29,321 nucleotides of DNA from Phycisphaerales bacterium (lineage in GTDB: Bacteria; Planctomycetota; Phycisphaerae; UBA1845), in NCBI GenBank assembly GCA_030612785.1, contig JAUWNF010000001.1:1-29321 (forward strand), given 5' to 3'. Under the pieces are notes generated by a model. It made no database searches, was not told where the DNA came from, and worked only from the letters and a program-made list of their open reading frames with translations. The position numbers were made by a program, and so were the translations under genes. Position 1 is the stretch's first letter, and each line of letters opens with the position of its first letter. Shown in pieces: positions 9,548 to 16,935 of this stretch.

Positions 9548-9948
9548 CACCCTCCACTCAGAATACGGAGACCGCCGCCATTTAGAGCCAAGCGATGCTC
9601 CGCGTCAGCTTGCACCACATCACGTTTCGCCAGATGAGACCGAGTCTCTATCAAACGCATCGGCACACTCCACAACCGACCTTAGACGTCACCTCGCGAA
9701 TTGAGACCGGCTATCAAGAGTTATAGCAAACCCGGTGCCTAATGTCACGTCCTCTGCCGTCAAGAGCTATCGGAGCGGATGCAGATGCCTATCAATAACC
9801 TCCAGAGCATACCCGAAGGCGAGCACCAGCGGAAGGGGTGAGAGACAGAAAATGAGACATACTATCAAATGGTCGATGCTTCTGGACCCTTCCGGCCGCA
9901 GAACGCTCACTCAGGAAGCAATGCCAGCATACAGTGCGTCTACCATAC
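9548..9948. other. 401 bp region without a supported gene
   Basis: Between the feoA start and the end of the lipoate-ligase-like gene. It should hold the feoAB promoter, but I see no credible Fur box or promoter hexamers. The related short phrases TCAAGAGTTATAGC (about 9713) and TCAAGAGCTATCGG (about 9760) recur 46 bases apart, with unknown meaning. Reading frames here lack any recognisable domain. Confidence 0.5.
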
Positions 9949-10623
9949 CTAAAGCTCAAACCGAACGCAAGCCGCTTCCGATGGAAACCGGTCGGCACGG
10001 ACTTCGGATAGTTCCTCTGGACTCGGCGGTTGCAATTCGCGGCGAAGACGTGTGGCCACGTGCTCCATGTCGCCGCTCGTGATGGCGCCCATGGAGGAGA
10101 CGACGCGAGCGGTGTCACCCGACCACTGACACGCTGTGTCCGGGGCCACTGCCGCCAATGACCCCATAAAACCATGATGGGATCGTCCGCGCCGGTAGGT
10201 CGGTTCGCGCGAGCGGTGCAGGCACGCACCACCGACCTTCCTGTCACCGAGGATCAGATCGCATATCCCTGCCTGCCTAACGCCGGAGACGCCGATGCGC
10301 TCCAAGCCCGCGATCAGCCAACTGGTGAGCATGTCAAAATGTCGACGATGGTGGCCGAACGGAAGCCCGGTCACGACCACGGACACAATCACGTTGCCCG
10401 GATCAAGGACCACGGCGCACCCTCCCCCGCGGCGCCTGAGGATGGGTACGCGGTCAGCATGGCAGGCGTCAAGGTGCAATTCCACGTCCGGTCGACTACC
10501 TGAACCGAGAACCACGACCGTGTCCCTGAGCCGATAGACTCGGACCCTTGCCTGTCCGTCGCGGCGCGCGGCACGGATCAGATCGTCATCGTATGTGTAT
10601 GGTGGAAAGGCGAAGTCAACCAT
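9949..10623 (-). CDS. Lipoate-protein ligase A-like protein with apparent internal deletion
   Basis: 224 residues. It shows the BPL/LplA catalytic fold signatures RRRGGG (63-68), the LDPGN motif with a following VSVV strand (73-82), and GDRKVGG (126-132) with the lysine (129) that contacts the lipoyl-adenylate. Family knowledge: LplA attaches lipoate or octanoate to the lipoyl domains of 2-oxoacid dehydrogenase E2. After CLHRSR (134-139) the text jumps to EPTYRRGRSHHGF. In relatives as I remember them, a strand-loop segment of roughly 25 residues (RD-x-YYxxTLLV ... PPREPxYR) normally sits between these motifs. The gene therefore looks internally shortened and may be inactive, although the frame is intact. 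It begins 4 bases after a fused E2/E3 pseudogene, as expected for a former lipoate-enzyme operon. ATG 10623 was chosen as the first start; the ribosome site is weak. Confidence 0.72.
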   Translation of the reverse strand: MVDFAFPPYTYDDDLIRAARRDGQARVRVYRLRDTVVVLGSGSRPDVELHLDACHADRVPILRRRGGGCAVVLDPGNVIVSVVVTGLPFGHHRRHFDMLTSWLIAGLERIGVSGVRQAGICDLILGDRKVGGACLHRSREPTYRRGRSHHGFMGSLAAVAPDTACQWSGDTARVVSSMGAITSGDMEHVATRLRRELQPPSPEELSEVRADRFPSEAACVRFEL

Positions 10624-10627
10624 AGCT

Positions 10628-11092
10628 CTACCGTTTCGTCGCGTGGACGTGGACGGCTGAACCAGCCGCTACCTCACTGGCTTCCATGATGGCTTCGGAC
10701 AGCGTGGGGTGCGGGTGGATGGTGACCATGAGGTCCTCCAACGTGGCCCCCATCTCCAGAGCGAGCGTGCCCTCCGCAATGAGTTCCGAAGCGTGGGGGC
10801 CTGCGGGTCCCGTCGGCGGCACGAGGCGAATGTCCACCTTCAGCTCACGGGCCAGACGTCTCGTGGCAGGTACGGCTACGACGCGCCCCCATGAGGCAGG
10901 GGGGGCAGCCGAACGGGACGGAGACTCCATGATCCCTGAGCCGATGACCAGGCCGCGAGCCCGGTAGTTGACATAGTCCGTTATCGTAAAGGAGAATCTC
11001 CCCGAACTTACCGCGGACGCCGCCGACACACTGGCCATTATGTAGAGGGTGACTGGCTGCGACACCGAGCACAACGACTGGTTCTGGGCCAA
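10628..11092 (-). pseudogene. Mosaic ORF: transposase fragment + E2 linker/PSBD + E3 C-terminus
   Basis: One open frame of 154 codons is stitched from three genes. Residues about 40-57 (DYVNYRARGLVIGSGIMES) match the C-terminal signature of transposases that end in YR-x-x-G-x-xIGSGxxES. Residues about 58-97 are a Pro/Ala linker and peripheral-subunit-binding domain of a 2-oxoacid dehydrogenase E2 (VVAVPATRRLAREL ... VPPTGPAG). Residues 98-154 are the C-terminus of dihydrolipoamide dehydrogenase (GPHASELIAEG ... LTI-like VTIHPHPTLSEAIMEA). The E2-E3 junction lies where both families read GP-x-G, suggesting recombination at short homology. No catalytic domain of any parent remains, so I call it a pseudogene. 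A lipoate-ligase-like gene follows 4 bases later, consistent with collapse of an E2-E3-lplA operon. Confidence 0.8.
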
Positions 11093-11113
11093 GATCGCAC
11101 CCGGCGGCGAGAT

Positions 11114-11929
11114 TCAAGCGGAGGGCAAAATCGGCTTTTTTATACCCATCTTCTTGATGCGCGAGGCCACGGTGGTCGGTCTGAGTCCCAGGAGTTCAGC
11201 CGCTCCGCCCGGGCCGTAGATCTTCCAAACGCTCTTGTGCAGCGCGGCCAGCAGGTTATCGCGTTCGCGTCGCCTCATCTCCGCGTCGGACACGACCTCT
11301 TTGTTCGCGTCGTCCCCGGCCTCAGGACTGACTGAAGGTGTCGTTGTCTCCTGCTGCTTCTTACTGAGCAGGTCGAAGTGAAGAGCGCCGGACCGCGCGG
11401 TGATAAGCGCACGCTCGATGACGTTCTGTAGCTCGCGTACATTGCCGGGCCAGTCGTAGCGCTGGAGTTGCGGGATGTTCGCCTGAGTTAGCCGGGGCAG
11501 TGCGCAGTGCAGCCTTCGCACCGCTACTTCCGAGAAATGGGCGGCCAAGAGAGGGATGTCCTCCTTGCGACGCCGCAAGGGAGCCACTTCGAGAGGGAAC
11601 ACGTTGAGACGATAGTAGAGATCCTGCCGGAACCGCCCGGCCTCCATCGCCTGTTTCAAGGCCCGATTGCTGGCGGCGATGATCCGTACATCCGTTTGCC
11701 GTGTCTTCTCGTCGCCGATGCGCTCGTACTGCCCTTCCTGCAGAACGCGTAGGAGTTTGCTCCGCAACTCCAGGGGGATTTCGCCGACCTCGTCGAGGAA
11801 CAGGGTTCCACCGTCGGCCAACTCGAAACGCCCCGCCCGAGCCTTGACGGCGCCGGTGAATGCTCCCTTGACGTGTCCGAAGAACTCGCTTTCGTACAGC
11901 TCCCGGGGGACCGGATGACGAACAGGCAT
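11114..11929 (-). pseudogene. 5'-truncated sigma-54-dependent activator (FhlA/NtrC class)
   Basis: The frame opens abruptly at PRELYESEFFGHVKGAFTGA, the middle of the AAA+ domain. The Walker A motif and every sensory domain are missing. What remains is correct: GAFTGA, Walker B GGTLFLDEVGEIP, the DVRIIAASN sensor strand, FRQDLYYRLNVFPL, the YDWPGNVREL arginine-finger region, and a C-terminal Fis-type helix-turn-helix (GGAAELLGLRPTTVASRIKKMGI). The ending KSVWKIYGPGGAAELLG is like that of GAF-containing FhlA-type activators. Without Walker A it cannot hydrolyse ATP. Upstream DNA (11930-12200) is repeat-filled with no matching head, so the break is real rather than a start-codon choice. It could still make a DNA-binding fragment. 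Confidence 0.82.
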
Positions 11930-12020
11930 CCAAGCTGGAACAGGTTGATCGGCTTCTCGCCATTGTTGGAAGCCGCGTGTGCCTGCGGAGCAGGCGGAGG
12001 GTTCTGGGTTCGGGACGTAG

Positions 12021-12083
12021 CGTCCGGTCTCCGTGCCGGACGTGGGGTTCGGGGTTCAGGGTGGGGCAGGCGTTTCGCCCGCC
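12021..12083. repeat. Palindromic repeat cluster in the degraded region
   Basis: CGTCCGG/CCGGACG hairpin arms (about 12021-12042) are followed by GGTTC-rich short repeats and then a 25 bp unit (12059-12083) containing GGCGTTTCGCCCGCC. The unit recurs inverted at 15096-15120 with 22 of 25 bases identical. Confidence 0.6.
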
Positions 12084-12204
12084 GGTGTGGCGGTGCGACG
12101 CCTGACCGGAGCGCAGCCGAAGGGTCAGCAGTGCTCTGGTCGGAACCGTCACCTCGCGAACGCACTGCTCAAGAGCAGTGGCACCCGGCCCGTTCCGCGT
12201 CGCA

Positions 12205-12335
12205 CGCAAGGGTGGTGGCGTCTTCAGGATCAGGCTCCGGGCGAAGGCCACGCTGTAGTCCTTGTAGCCCTTCATCGCCGCGAGAATCTCGTTCCGCCGG
12301 GCCGACTTGACGTGGGCGAGCAGGAAAAGGTGCAT
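12205..12335 (-). pseudogene. Remnant of a RepB/ParB-family C-terminal domain
   Basis: The frame reads MHLFLLAHVKSARRNEI, continues LAAMKGYKDYSVAFARS and ends near LILKTPPP. The order 'LL-x-V/H-VK ... R-x-x-EI ... M ... Y-x-x-A-x-A-x-x-L-x-x-TP' fits the C-terminal domain of plasmid-partition RepB-like proteins. Only about 43 residues are recognisable. The ParB nuclease-like and DNA-binding parts are absent, and the downstream frame runs into repeats. It is a short match made by eye, so confidence is limited. It may mark an old mobile element. Confidence 0.45.
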
Positions 12336-12348
12336 CACGGGACGGCGC

Positions 12349-12630
12349 CTACATGGCTTCGGTACCGCAATAGGCGCGAAGCGAAGCCCATCCGCGGCCC
12401 GAAGTCCGATCGTGCTTTCCCACCGGTTCGACCTGTCTGATCTCGCCAAACCCGGTCTTGAAATGTTGCCCACAGCAGTGGGCTCTGTAGCCCTCGACCG
12501 CCAGGGGCTCGCCACAATGTGGGCACTTGACAACAAGTCCATCTCGCCACGGGTGCTTCAATACGACCTCACCCAATAAGTTGTCGTAAAGACACCAGAT
12601 CGGATTCGTCCATATCTCGCGCGGGAACAT
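12349..12630 (-). CDS. Small zinc-ribbon hypothetical protein
   Basis: 93 residues, not assigned to a family. The middle holds CPHCGEPLAVEGYRAHCCGQ, a CPxCG-type zinc-ribbon knuckle followed by a second cysteine pair, flanked by WCLYDNLLGEVVLKHPWRDG and FKTGFGEIRQVEP. The ATG at 12630 follows GAGGAGAG at good spacing. A second frame over 12569-12751 also reads protein-like for its last ~40 residues (ALMNRAEESLFYVPARDMD ...), so the start region may be frameshifted or may join two coding remnants. The stop lies 13 bases before the RepB-like remnant, and the two may once have been parts of one mobile-element module. Confidence 0.45.
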   Translation of the reverse strand: MFPREIWTNPIWCLYDNLLGEVVLKHPWRDGLVVKCPHCGEPLAVEGYRAHCCGQHFKTGFGEIRQVEPVGKHDRTSGRGWASLRAYCGTEAM

Positions 12631-12881
12631 AGAACAAGCTCTCCTCCGCTCGATTCATCAGTGCGCGGCTCCACAACACTGCGTCAGCCGTTTCGCGTCG
12701 TCCCGGCTCAAATCGAGCCGCCCGGGATGATACGCCCGGGTCGCAAAGCAAACAGGGGACGTTTCCGGGGCCATGCCCCTATTCCAGAATCGAGCCCCTA
12801 GGTTCAAAGAACCTGGGCCACCCGGTCAGGACTCCGAACCAGCCAGGGCACCGTGGCGTGGTCGGCGTAGCGCCGGAATGC
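12631..12881. other. Gap between zinc-ribbon ORF and AIPR gene
   Basis: Contains the near-perfect palindrome AGGTTC-AAA-GAACCT (12800-12814) a short way past the AIPR stop. It has no poly-T tail, so its use as a terminator is uncertain. No gene was recognised apart from a weak frame overlapping the zinc-ribbon ORF. Confidence 0.45.
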
Positions 12882-14582
12882 TCAGAGGCATTCGAGCACT
12901 GCTTCCGTAAAGCCCTGGGCGCGCGGTGTATCCCGATTGAAGGGAAGCCCCTTGGTCTCGATCGCCTTGTCAATGACCGCGAGCGTGTTTGTAAACGCGG
13001 CTGAGGCTTTGGGATGGTCAATGAGCGACTGGTCTAGCTTGTCGCAGTAAGCATCGAGCTTGCTTGAGTCTAGCGACGGTCGCTTGCTACCTCCGAGTTG
13101 GCATCGCAAGATCAGAAGCATCTGGTATCGGAATGGCCGGTATCTCCGCTCAATCACGTTATTCGCCAAGAGACTATCGAGCTTATAGTTGGCCAGGGCG
13201 CTGGTGTAATACGCAGCTGGGCGATGATTACTCCTAAACACGCGATCTCTAACACGCTCAAGCAGTTTCTTAGGATAGCGACCCGCAGAATGTGGCTCGT
13301 CGAGGAACATCGACACAAAGACCCTTAGTTGAGCAGAAATAGGTATCACGCGACTCTTCTCGACCGTGTCCATGTGCGCGTACTGCCGTGATCTGCGCTC
13401 GTAATACAGCCGTCCGGGACCCGATACGGCAGCATAGTAATCTTCGAGGGTGCGCTGGAATTCCGATAGTGATTCGATGTCTTCAGGACGAATGGATGTT
13501 TGTCGGTTCGTGGCCGTTATGATCGAGTTCGTGACATCTTCATTGTCTGTTACGATGAGCTTGACAACAATGTGGGCTTGCTCGTCCACTGCATCCCGAG
13601 CGTTGAACAAGACATGACTCGTTTGGCATCCATTGACGATCTGGTAGTCTTCTATTCGGAACTTCTTTCCGACCCTATTCAATGTTCTCGCTACTACGGT
13701 GATACCGTTGTTGAGGACAATGAAGCGGTCCTGATTCCCCTTGTGAATGGAGGTCGCTATTTCTCGGTTAACATCGTTATCGCCTTGGAAGTCTCGAATA
13801 TTGTCATGGAACAGCACTTTGCGAATATGACCGGCATCATCTTGCAGGAGCTTCAGATACTCCTTTACAGGAAGATAGCCCAGGTAGGCTTCCTTGAGGC
13901 CCTGGATCTCAGGTAGCACCATTGCGGGGTCGATGGTGATCTCCGTAGATACCGCTCTTTGCGTCGCCTTATGAAAGGACTGAAGTTCCTTGGCGTCGAC
14001 TGGAATACAGCGTACTTCGCCGAAGAGGTTCATCGCGCGAAGGTGGTCAAGCTCCTTGTCAATTCTACTTTGAACAGTAGCATCATCCTTCCATTCGCCG
14101 GCTGCGACGTAGTAGAGGAAGCAGTTTGGGTTGCGCTCAGTCATCTTGACGCTATTGCCAAACAGTTGCTGTTGGAGATTTGCGTACTCCTCTATGGCTT
14201 CGTTCCTTGGCATTTGAGGCGATTCTGAAAAGAAATCTGACACGCCCGTGATGAAGGTGGCAATGTGCGCCCCTTGAAACTTCTTGCCGGACTTCGCTTG
14301 ACAGAAGACAAAATCCACATCCAGCGACTTGTTCGCTTCGCACAGGTCATCGATTTCTTCCGAGCTGGTAACAAGGGTTCCGTTAACGATGATGGCGATC
14401 GCATCAATACCTAAATCACCTCCACCATCGGTGGCAAGGGTGTCCGCAGAGAACGTCTCTTCGTAGTGTCGGGATACGCAGCAGTATGAAGCAAACCGTT
14501 CAAAGACGGAAGCGTCGTCGAGGTCATCATACTCGTGCGTCTTCTTGAAGTGGTCAAGCAGTGCCTGTGTGATCCTATCCAT
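12882..14582 (-). CDS. AIPR-family (abortive infection) protein with PD-(D/E)XK-like N-terminus
   Basis: 566 residues. The central part carries the AIPR signatures: FHDNIRDFQG (258-267), VNREI, FIVLNNGITVV (287-297) and QIVNGCQTSHVLF (314-326). Family knowledge: AIPR proteins are linked to abortive-infection defence against phage. The N-terminus has the layout of a Mrr-like PD-(D/E)XK nuclease: GGGDLGIDAIAI (Asp60), then FVFCQAKSG (Gln95-x-Lys97), with Glu28 as a possible first acidic residue. I infer DNA or RNA cleavage; this is untested. The ATG at 14582 has AAGG just upstream. The gene stands alone, with no methylase or partner in view. Its base composition is visibly more AT-rich than neighbours and it sits among broken genes and repeats, all of which point to horizontal transfer. 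Confidence 0.88.
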   Translation of the reverse strand: MDRITQALLDHFKKTHEYDDLDDASVFERFASYCCVSRHYEETFSADTLATDGGGDLGIDAIAIIVNGTLVTSSEEIDDLCEANKSLDVDFVFCQAKSGKKFQGAHIATFITGVSDFFSESPQMPRNEAIEEYANLQQQLFGNSVKMTERNPNCFLYYVAAGEWKDDATVQSRIDKELDHLRAMNLFGEVRCIPVDAKELQSFHKATQRAVSTEITIDPAMVLPEIQGLKEAYLGYLPVKEYLKLLQDDAGHIRKVLFHDNIRDFQGDNDVNREIATSIHKGNQDRFIVLNNGITVVARTLNRVGKKFRIEDYQIVNGCQTSHVLFNARDAVDEQAHIVVKLIVTDNEDVTNSIITATNRQTSIRPEDIESLSEFQRTLEDYYAAVSGPGRLYYERRSRQYAHMDTVEKSRVIPISAQLRVFVSMFLDEPHSAGRYPKKLLERVRDRVFRSNHRPAAYYTSALANYKLDSLLANNVIERRYRPFRYQMLLILRCQLGGSKRPSLDSSKLDAYCDKLDQSLIDHPKASAAFTNTLAVIDKAIETKGLPFNRDTPRAQGFTEAVLECL

Positions 14583-14708
14583 GACACCTTCTCTCTGTAG
14601 GAGCGCTTACGGAGAAGCGCCGGGGTGGCCCGGAGAACCCCATCAGGATCCCGCGGGCAAGTCTTGGCTGGCCGTGCTGCGCTTCGCCCCAGTCGTCGCA
14701 CTCGCCGT

Positions 14709-14796
14709 CTCGTTGAGATACGGTCCGCCCCTCAGTGAGATAGGGTCCGCGTCTCGGTGAGATCGGGTCCGGACCTCGGTGAGGTCGGGACCGAGT
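14709..14796. repeat. Four tandem 22 bp repeats upstream of the AIPR gene
   Basis: Four head-to-tail units begin at 14709, 14731, 14753 and 14775. The consensus is CTCGGTGAGATCGGGTCCG plus three variable bases. The last unit changes GGTCC to GGACC and leads into the hairpin at 14808. The array lies 127 bases upstream of the AIPR start codon. With no spacers of unique sequence, it is not a CRISPR array. Confidence 0.85.
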
Positions 14797-14807
14797 AAGC
14801 ACGGTAT

Positions 14808-14838
14808 CGGGACCGAGTATGCAGCCTACTCGGTCCCG
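14808..14838. promoter_or_regulatory. Perfect 12 bp hairpin upstream of AIPR gene
   Basis: CGGGACCGAGTA, a 7-base loop (TGCAGCC), then TACTCGGTCCCG. The stem repeats the CGGGACCGAGT word at the end of the 22 bp array. It could be an operator, a terminator for upstream transcription, or a mobile-element end. No T-run follows on either strand, which disfavours a classic terminator. Confidence 0.55.
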
Positions 14839-14956
14839 CCACCTGTTGAGGACCACGCCGCCTCCCAGCTTGGGTGCGGGCGCCTGCGCCAAGTAAGGCG
14901 CGGGAGTCGATCTCAGCTTGGAAACGGTTTTTCCAGGGCTCATAACGCCACACAAC

Positions 14957-15190
14957 TTACCCAAATTGCCCATTTTGTCGCTCGCCGATCAGAGCCGCGA
15001 CCGTGAGGGAGCGGACAGCCCAGGACAAGATCGTCCTCGTATCCAATCGCTTACTGACGTGCGCGGCTCTGATTTCGTCGCCGTCGGCACGCGCTGGCGG
15101 GCGAAACGCCCACCCTACCCGCACCATGGCCGCGTAGTCGTCGGGGTCGGAGGTGATGTTGTTCTCGAAGAGGGCGCAAGCGATGAGCAT
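14957..15190 (-). CDS. Small hypothetical ORF running into repeats
   Basis: 77 residues, unrecognised. The ATG at 15190 follows GGAG at 7-base spacing, and the first ~24 residues (MLIACALFENNITSDPDDYA ...) look like a genuine protein start. After that the frame crosses two dispersed repeats: the GGCGGGCGAAACGCCC unit (15096-15120) and GAGCCGCGACCGTGAGGGAG (about 14993-15012), so the C-terminal part is repeat-encoded. It is probably a gene start truncated by repeat insertion. It may not be expressed. Confidence 0.3.
   Translation of the reverse strand: MLIACALFENNITSDPDDYAAMVRVGWAFRPPARADGDEIRAAHVSKRLDTRTILSWAVRSLTVAALIGERQNGQFG
15096..15120. repeat. 25 bp GGCGGGCGAAACGCCC repeat, inverted copy
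   Basis: Reverse complement of the unit at 12059-12083, 22 of 25 bases identical. The core GGGCG-AAA-CGCCC is palindromic. Confidence 0.6.
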
Positions 15191-15416
15191 GAGATCACTC
15201 CGAGATTCAAAACGTTGTTGGCAGCATACCGCGCTCGCGAGGCGCGGCAAGGGGCCAATCCTCGGCGGGCGGCGATCGGGGCGACTGTTCATAGAAACGT
15301 TTCTGTTTCCCAATGTTTACCGGCGATTCAGACACTTGACGGCCATACACTCGATCCTGGCAGCTACCTGCGTCGTGGAGCCGTTCGAGAATCAAAACGG
15401 ATTCACCCTGCGCACT

Positions 15417-16667
15417 CTACATCTGGAACAGCCCTTCCACGGACACACAAGCAAAGCCGGCGTCCTCGATGACCAGGCCTTGCGCGGCGGGCGGGGCCAT
15501 CACCTCGCCCAGCCAGGCTAAGGCCTCGCGCGTATCGGCAAACGTGCGCAGCCCCGCAACCACGTCACCGAATCCAGCCAAATGCGGTGACACGAGCGCG
15601 ACATGAACCCCACGCTGCCGTGGATCGGTCAAGTGCCGCAGCTTGACGGCCTTGTGATCGCCTAACCGGTAGCCTCGATCTTGTACTATGCGCACCGCCG
15701 CCCTGTAATCTTCCGCCGCGCGCAGCAGATCGAGAAACGCGTTTGGCCCGACACCCTCGGGGCAGTCCGCTTCGAGAATGATGCCGCCACCGTCGCGCAC
15801 GGCCTGATGATTGTTCTTGAGTGCCTTATCCGCTTGGTAGAGATTACGCCCCAGCGGCATCGGCACCTTCAAATGAAGGACATCCACAGGTCGTGTGATC
15901 GTCCGTACATAGACCTCCCGCACAACCGGTAGCAGAGTGTGCAGCACGTCCACGGGATCGCCGGTCGCCAGCGCCAGGAGCCGATCGCCGCAGACTACCT
16001 CCGCGATCGAGCAGATTCGCTTGCCCGCGGACTTCATTCCGTCGACGATCTCGGCTACCCCCTCGTGTACTGGATTGCCCGCCAGGCGCAAAGGTCCGGA
16101 ATCAGGATGCATGGCTTGGGCGTGATTGCGCTCTATGTCATCACGTGACATACAGCCGATCGTCACGGTCTTATGCGGTCCGGTGAAACCAGCGAAGTAG
16201 TGAGGTTCCACGCTGCCGATCGGCAGGAGATACTTGCTTTGGGCCACGTGCCGGTTGAACCGCACGCCGGCCAACTCGACAAGCTCCGCGTCCTCTTGCG
16301 CGTCGTGCCAATAGACGGCATCAATTAGCAGTGCGCAACTCGAAAACGTGTTCCACTCGAACTCGTGTCGCTGAGCCTCGGAGAACTGATGCGTACCGGT
16401 GGCGACAAGCGCGCCGAACCTCGGTGCCGCCGACATGCGCATGACAAGCGAAGCCAACGCCCGCAGCGCGGGGACCGTCTGCGTCGAACGGTGCGAATCG
16501 TTGATCAGGATTAGTACCGTCTCACGCTCGATGGCAGCCGTTTGGAGGAACTCGCACAGCGGCCCACCCAAGGCGACACAATCCCGCCACATCTCCTTGG
16601 GCGACACAACTCCGGCCGGAGATGTCGGCGCAATTCGTTGCCAGGTCAAATCTGAGAGGTTTCCCAT
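15417..16667 (-). CDS. larA: LarA-type lactate racemase / nickel-pincer-nucleotide enzyme homologue
   Basis: 416 residues, the usual LarA length. Motifs: NDSHRST (56-62, the D-x-x-R region), GTH (91-93), EPHYFAGFTGPHKTV (154-168) with Lys166 where LarA's cofactor-binding lysine is expected, then RNHAQAMHPDSGPLRLAGNPVHE (split 180-186, 187-202), matching the NH-x-x-A/M and GNPVHE signatures. Family knowledge: LarA racemises lactate using a covalently bound nickel-pincer nucleotide; homologues act on other 2-hydroxyacids, so the substrate is not certain. It is the last gene of a minus-strand group led by an ECF nickel/cobalt transporter, strong circumstantial support for nickel use. LarB, LarC and LarE, needed to make the cofactor, are not in the window. 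No clear ribosome site is seen at ATG 16667. Confidence 0.88.
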   Translation of the reverse strand: MGNLSDLTWQRIAPTSPAGVVSPKEMWRDCVALGGPLCEFLQTAAIERETVLILINDSHRSTQTVPALRALASLVMRMSAAPRFGALVATGTHQFSEAQRHEFEWNTFSSCALLIDAVYWHDAQEDAELVELAGVRFNRHVAQSKYLLPIGSVEPHYFAGFTGPHKTVTIGCMSRDDIERNHAQAMHPDSGPLRLAGNPVHEGVAEIVDGMKSAGKRICSIAEVVCGDRLLALATGDPVDVLHTLLPVVREVYVRTITRPVDVLHLKVPMPLGRNLYQADKALKNNHQAVRDGGGIILEADCPEGVGPNAFLDLLRAAEDYRAAVRIVQDRGYRLGDHKAVKLRHLTDPRQRGVHVALVSPHLAGFGDVVAGLRTFADTREALAWLGEVMAPPAAQGLVIEDAGFACVSVEGLFQM

Positions 16668-16743
16668 GGCGGATCAGTCTACCGTGCGCGAACCTCGATG
16701 CCCACAACCACCGTCCCCGCCAGCGGCACCTGATCGTGGCATG

Positions 16744-16794
16744 CTTCGTGAATGCCACGATTCGCGGGGGCCAAAGAGTACCTGTGCCCTCACC
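16744..16794 (+). repeat. 51 bp direct repeat, left copy
   Basis: Begins CTTCGTGAATGCCACGATTC and ends GCCCTCACC. It matches 16885-16935 at about 40 of 51 positions without gaps. The 90 bp element sits exactly between the two copies. Confidence 0.75.
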
Positions 16795-16883
16795 GCTGGT
16801 GCGAGAATCCCTTCTCGCACCTACCTCCTACAGGAATCCCTTCCTGCGGGGTCCAGGACCGAGAAAGGATTCTCGGTCCAGCG
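16794..16883 (+). repeat. 90 bp triple-hairpin element, copy 2
   Basis: The most regular copy. Hairpin 1 has perfect 10 bp arms GGTGCGAGAA/TTCTCGCACC around TCCC; hairpin 2 is CAGGAA-TCCC-TTCCTG; hairpin 3 has perfect 10 bp arms GGACCGAGAA/TTCTCGGTCC around AGGA. It lies between nikO and larA. Confidence 0.9.
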
Positions 16884-16884
16884 A

Positions 16885-16935
16885 CTTCGTGAGTACCGCG
16901 ATTCGCAAATGCCAAGGAGTAGCTGTACCCTCACT
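16885..16935 (+). repeat. 51 bp direct repeat, right copy (overlaps nikO stop)
   Basis: Begins CTTCGTGAGTACCGCGATTC. Its last five bases contain the nikO stop codon (complement of TCA at 16931-16933). This suggests that the original copy is here and the one at 16744 is a duplicate. Confidence 0.7.

Noticed and set aside
11361..12542. 393-codon minus-strand frame
   Set aside because: It crosses the truncated sigma-54 gene in the wrong frame, repeats and the RepB remnant; only the short RepB-like part has recognisable sequence.
14709..14796. Possible CRISPR array
   Set aside because: The 22 bp units are directly adjacent with no unique spacers, and no cas genes are present.
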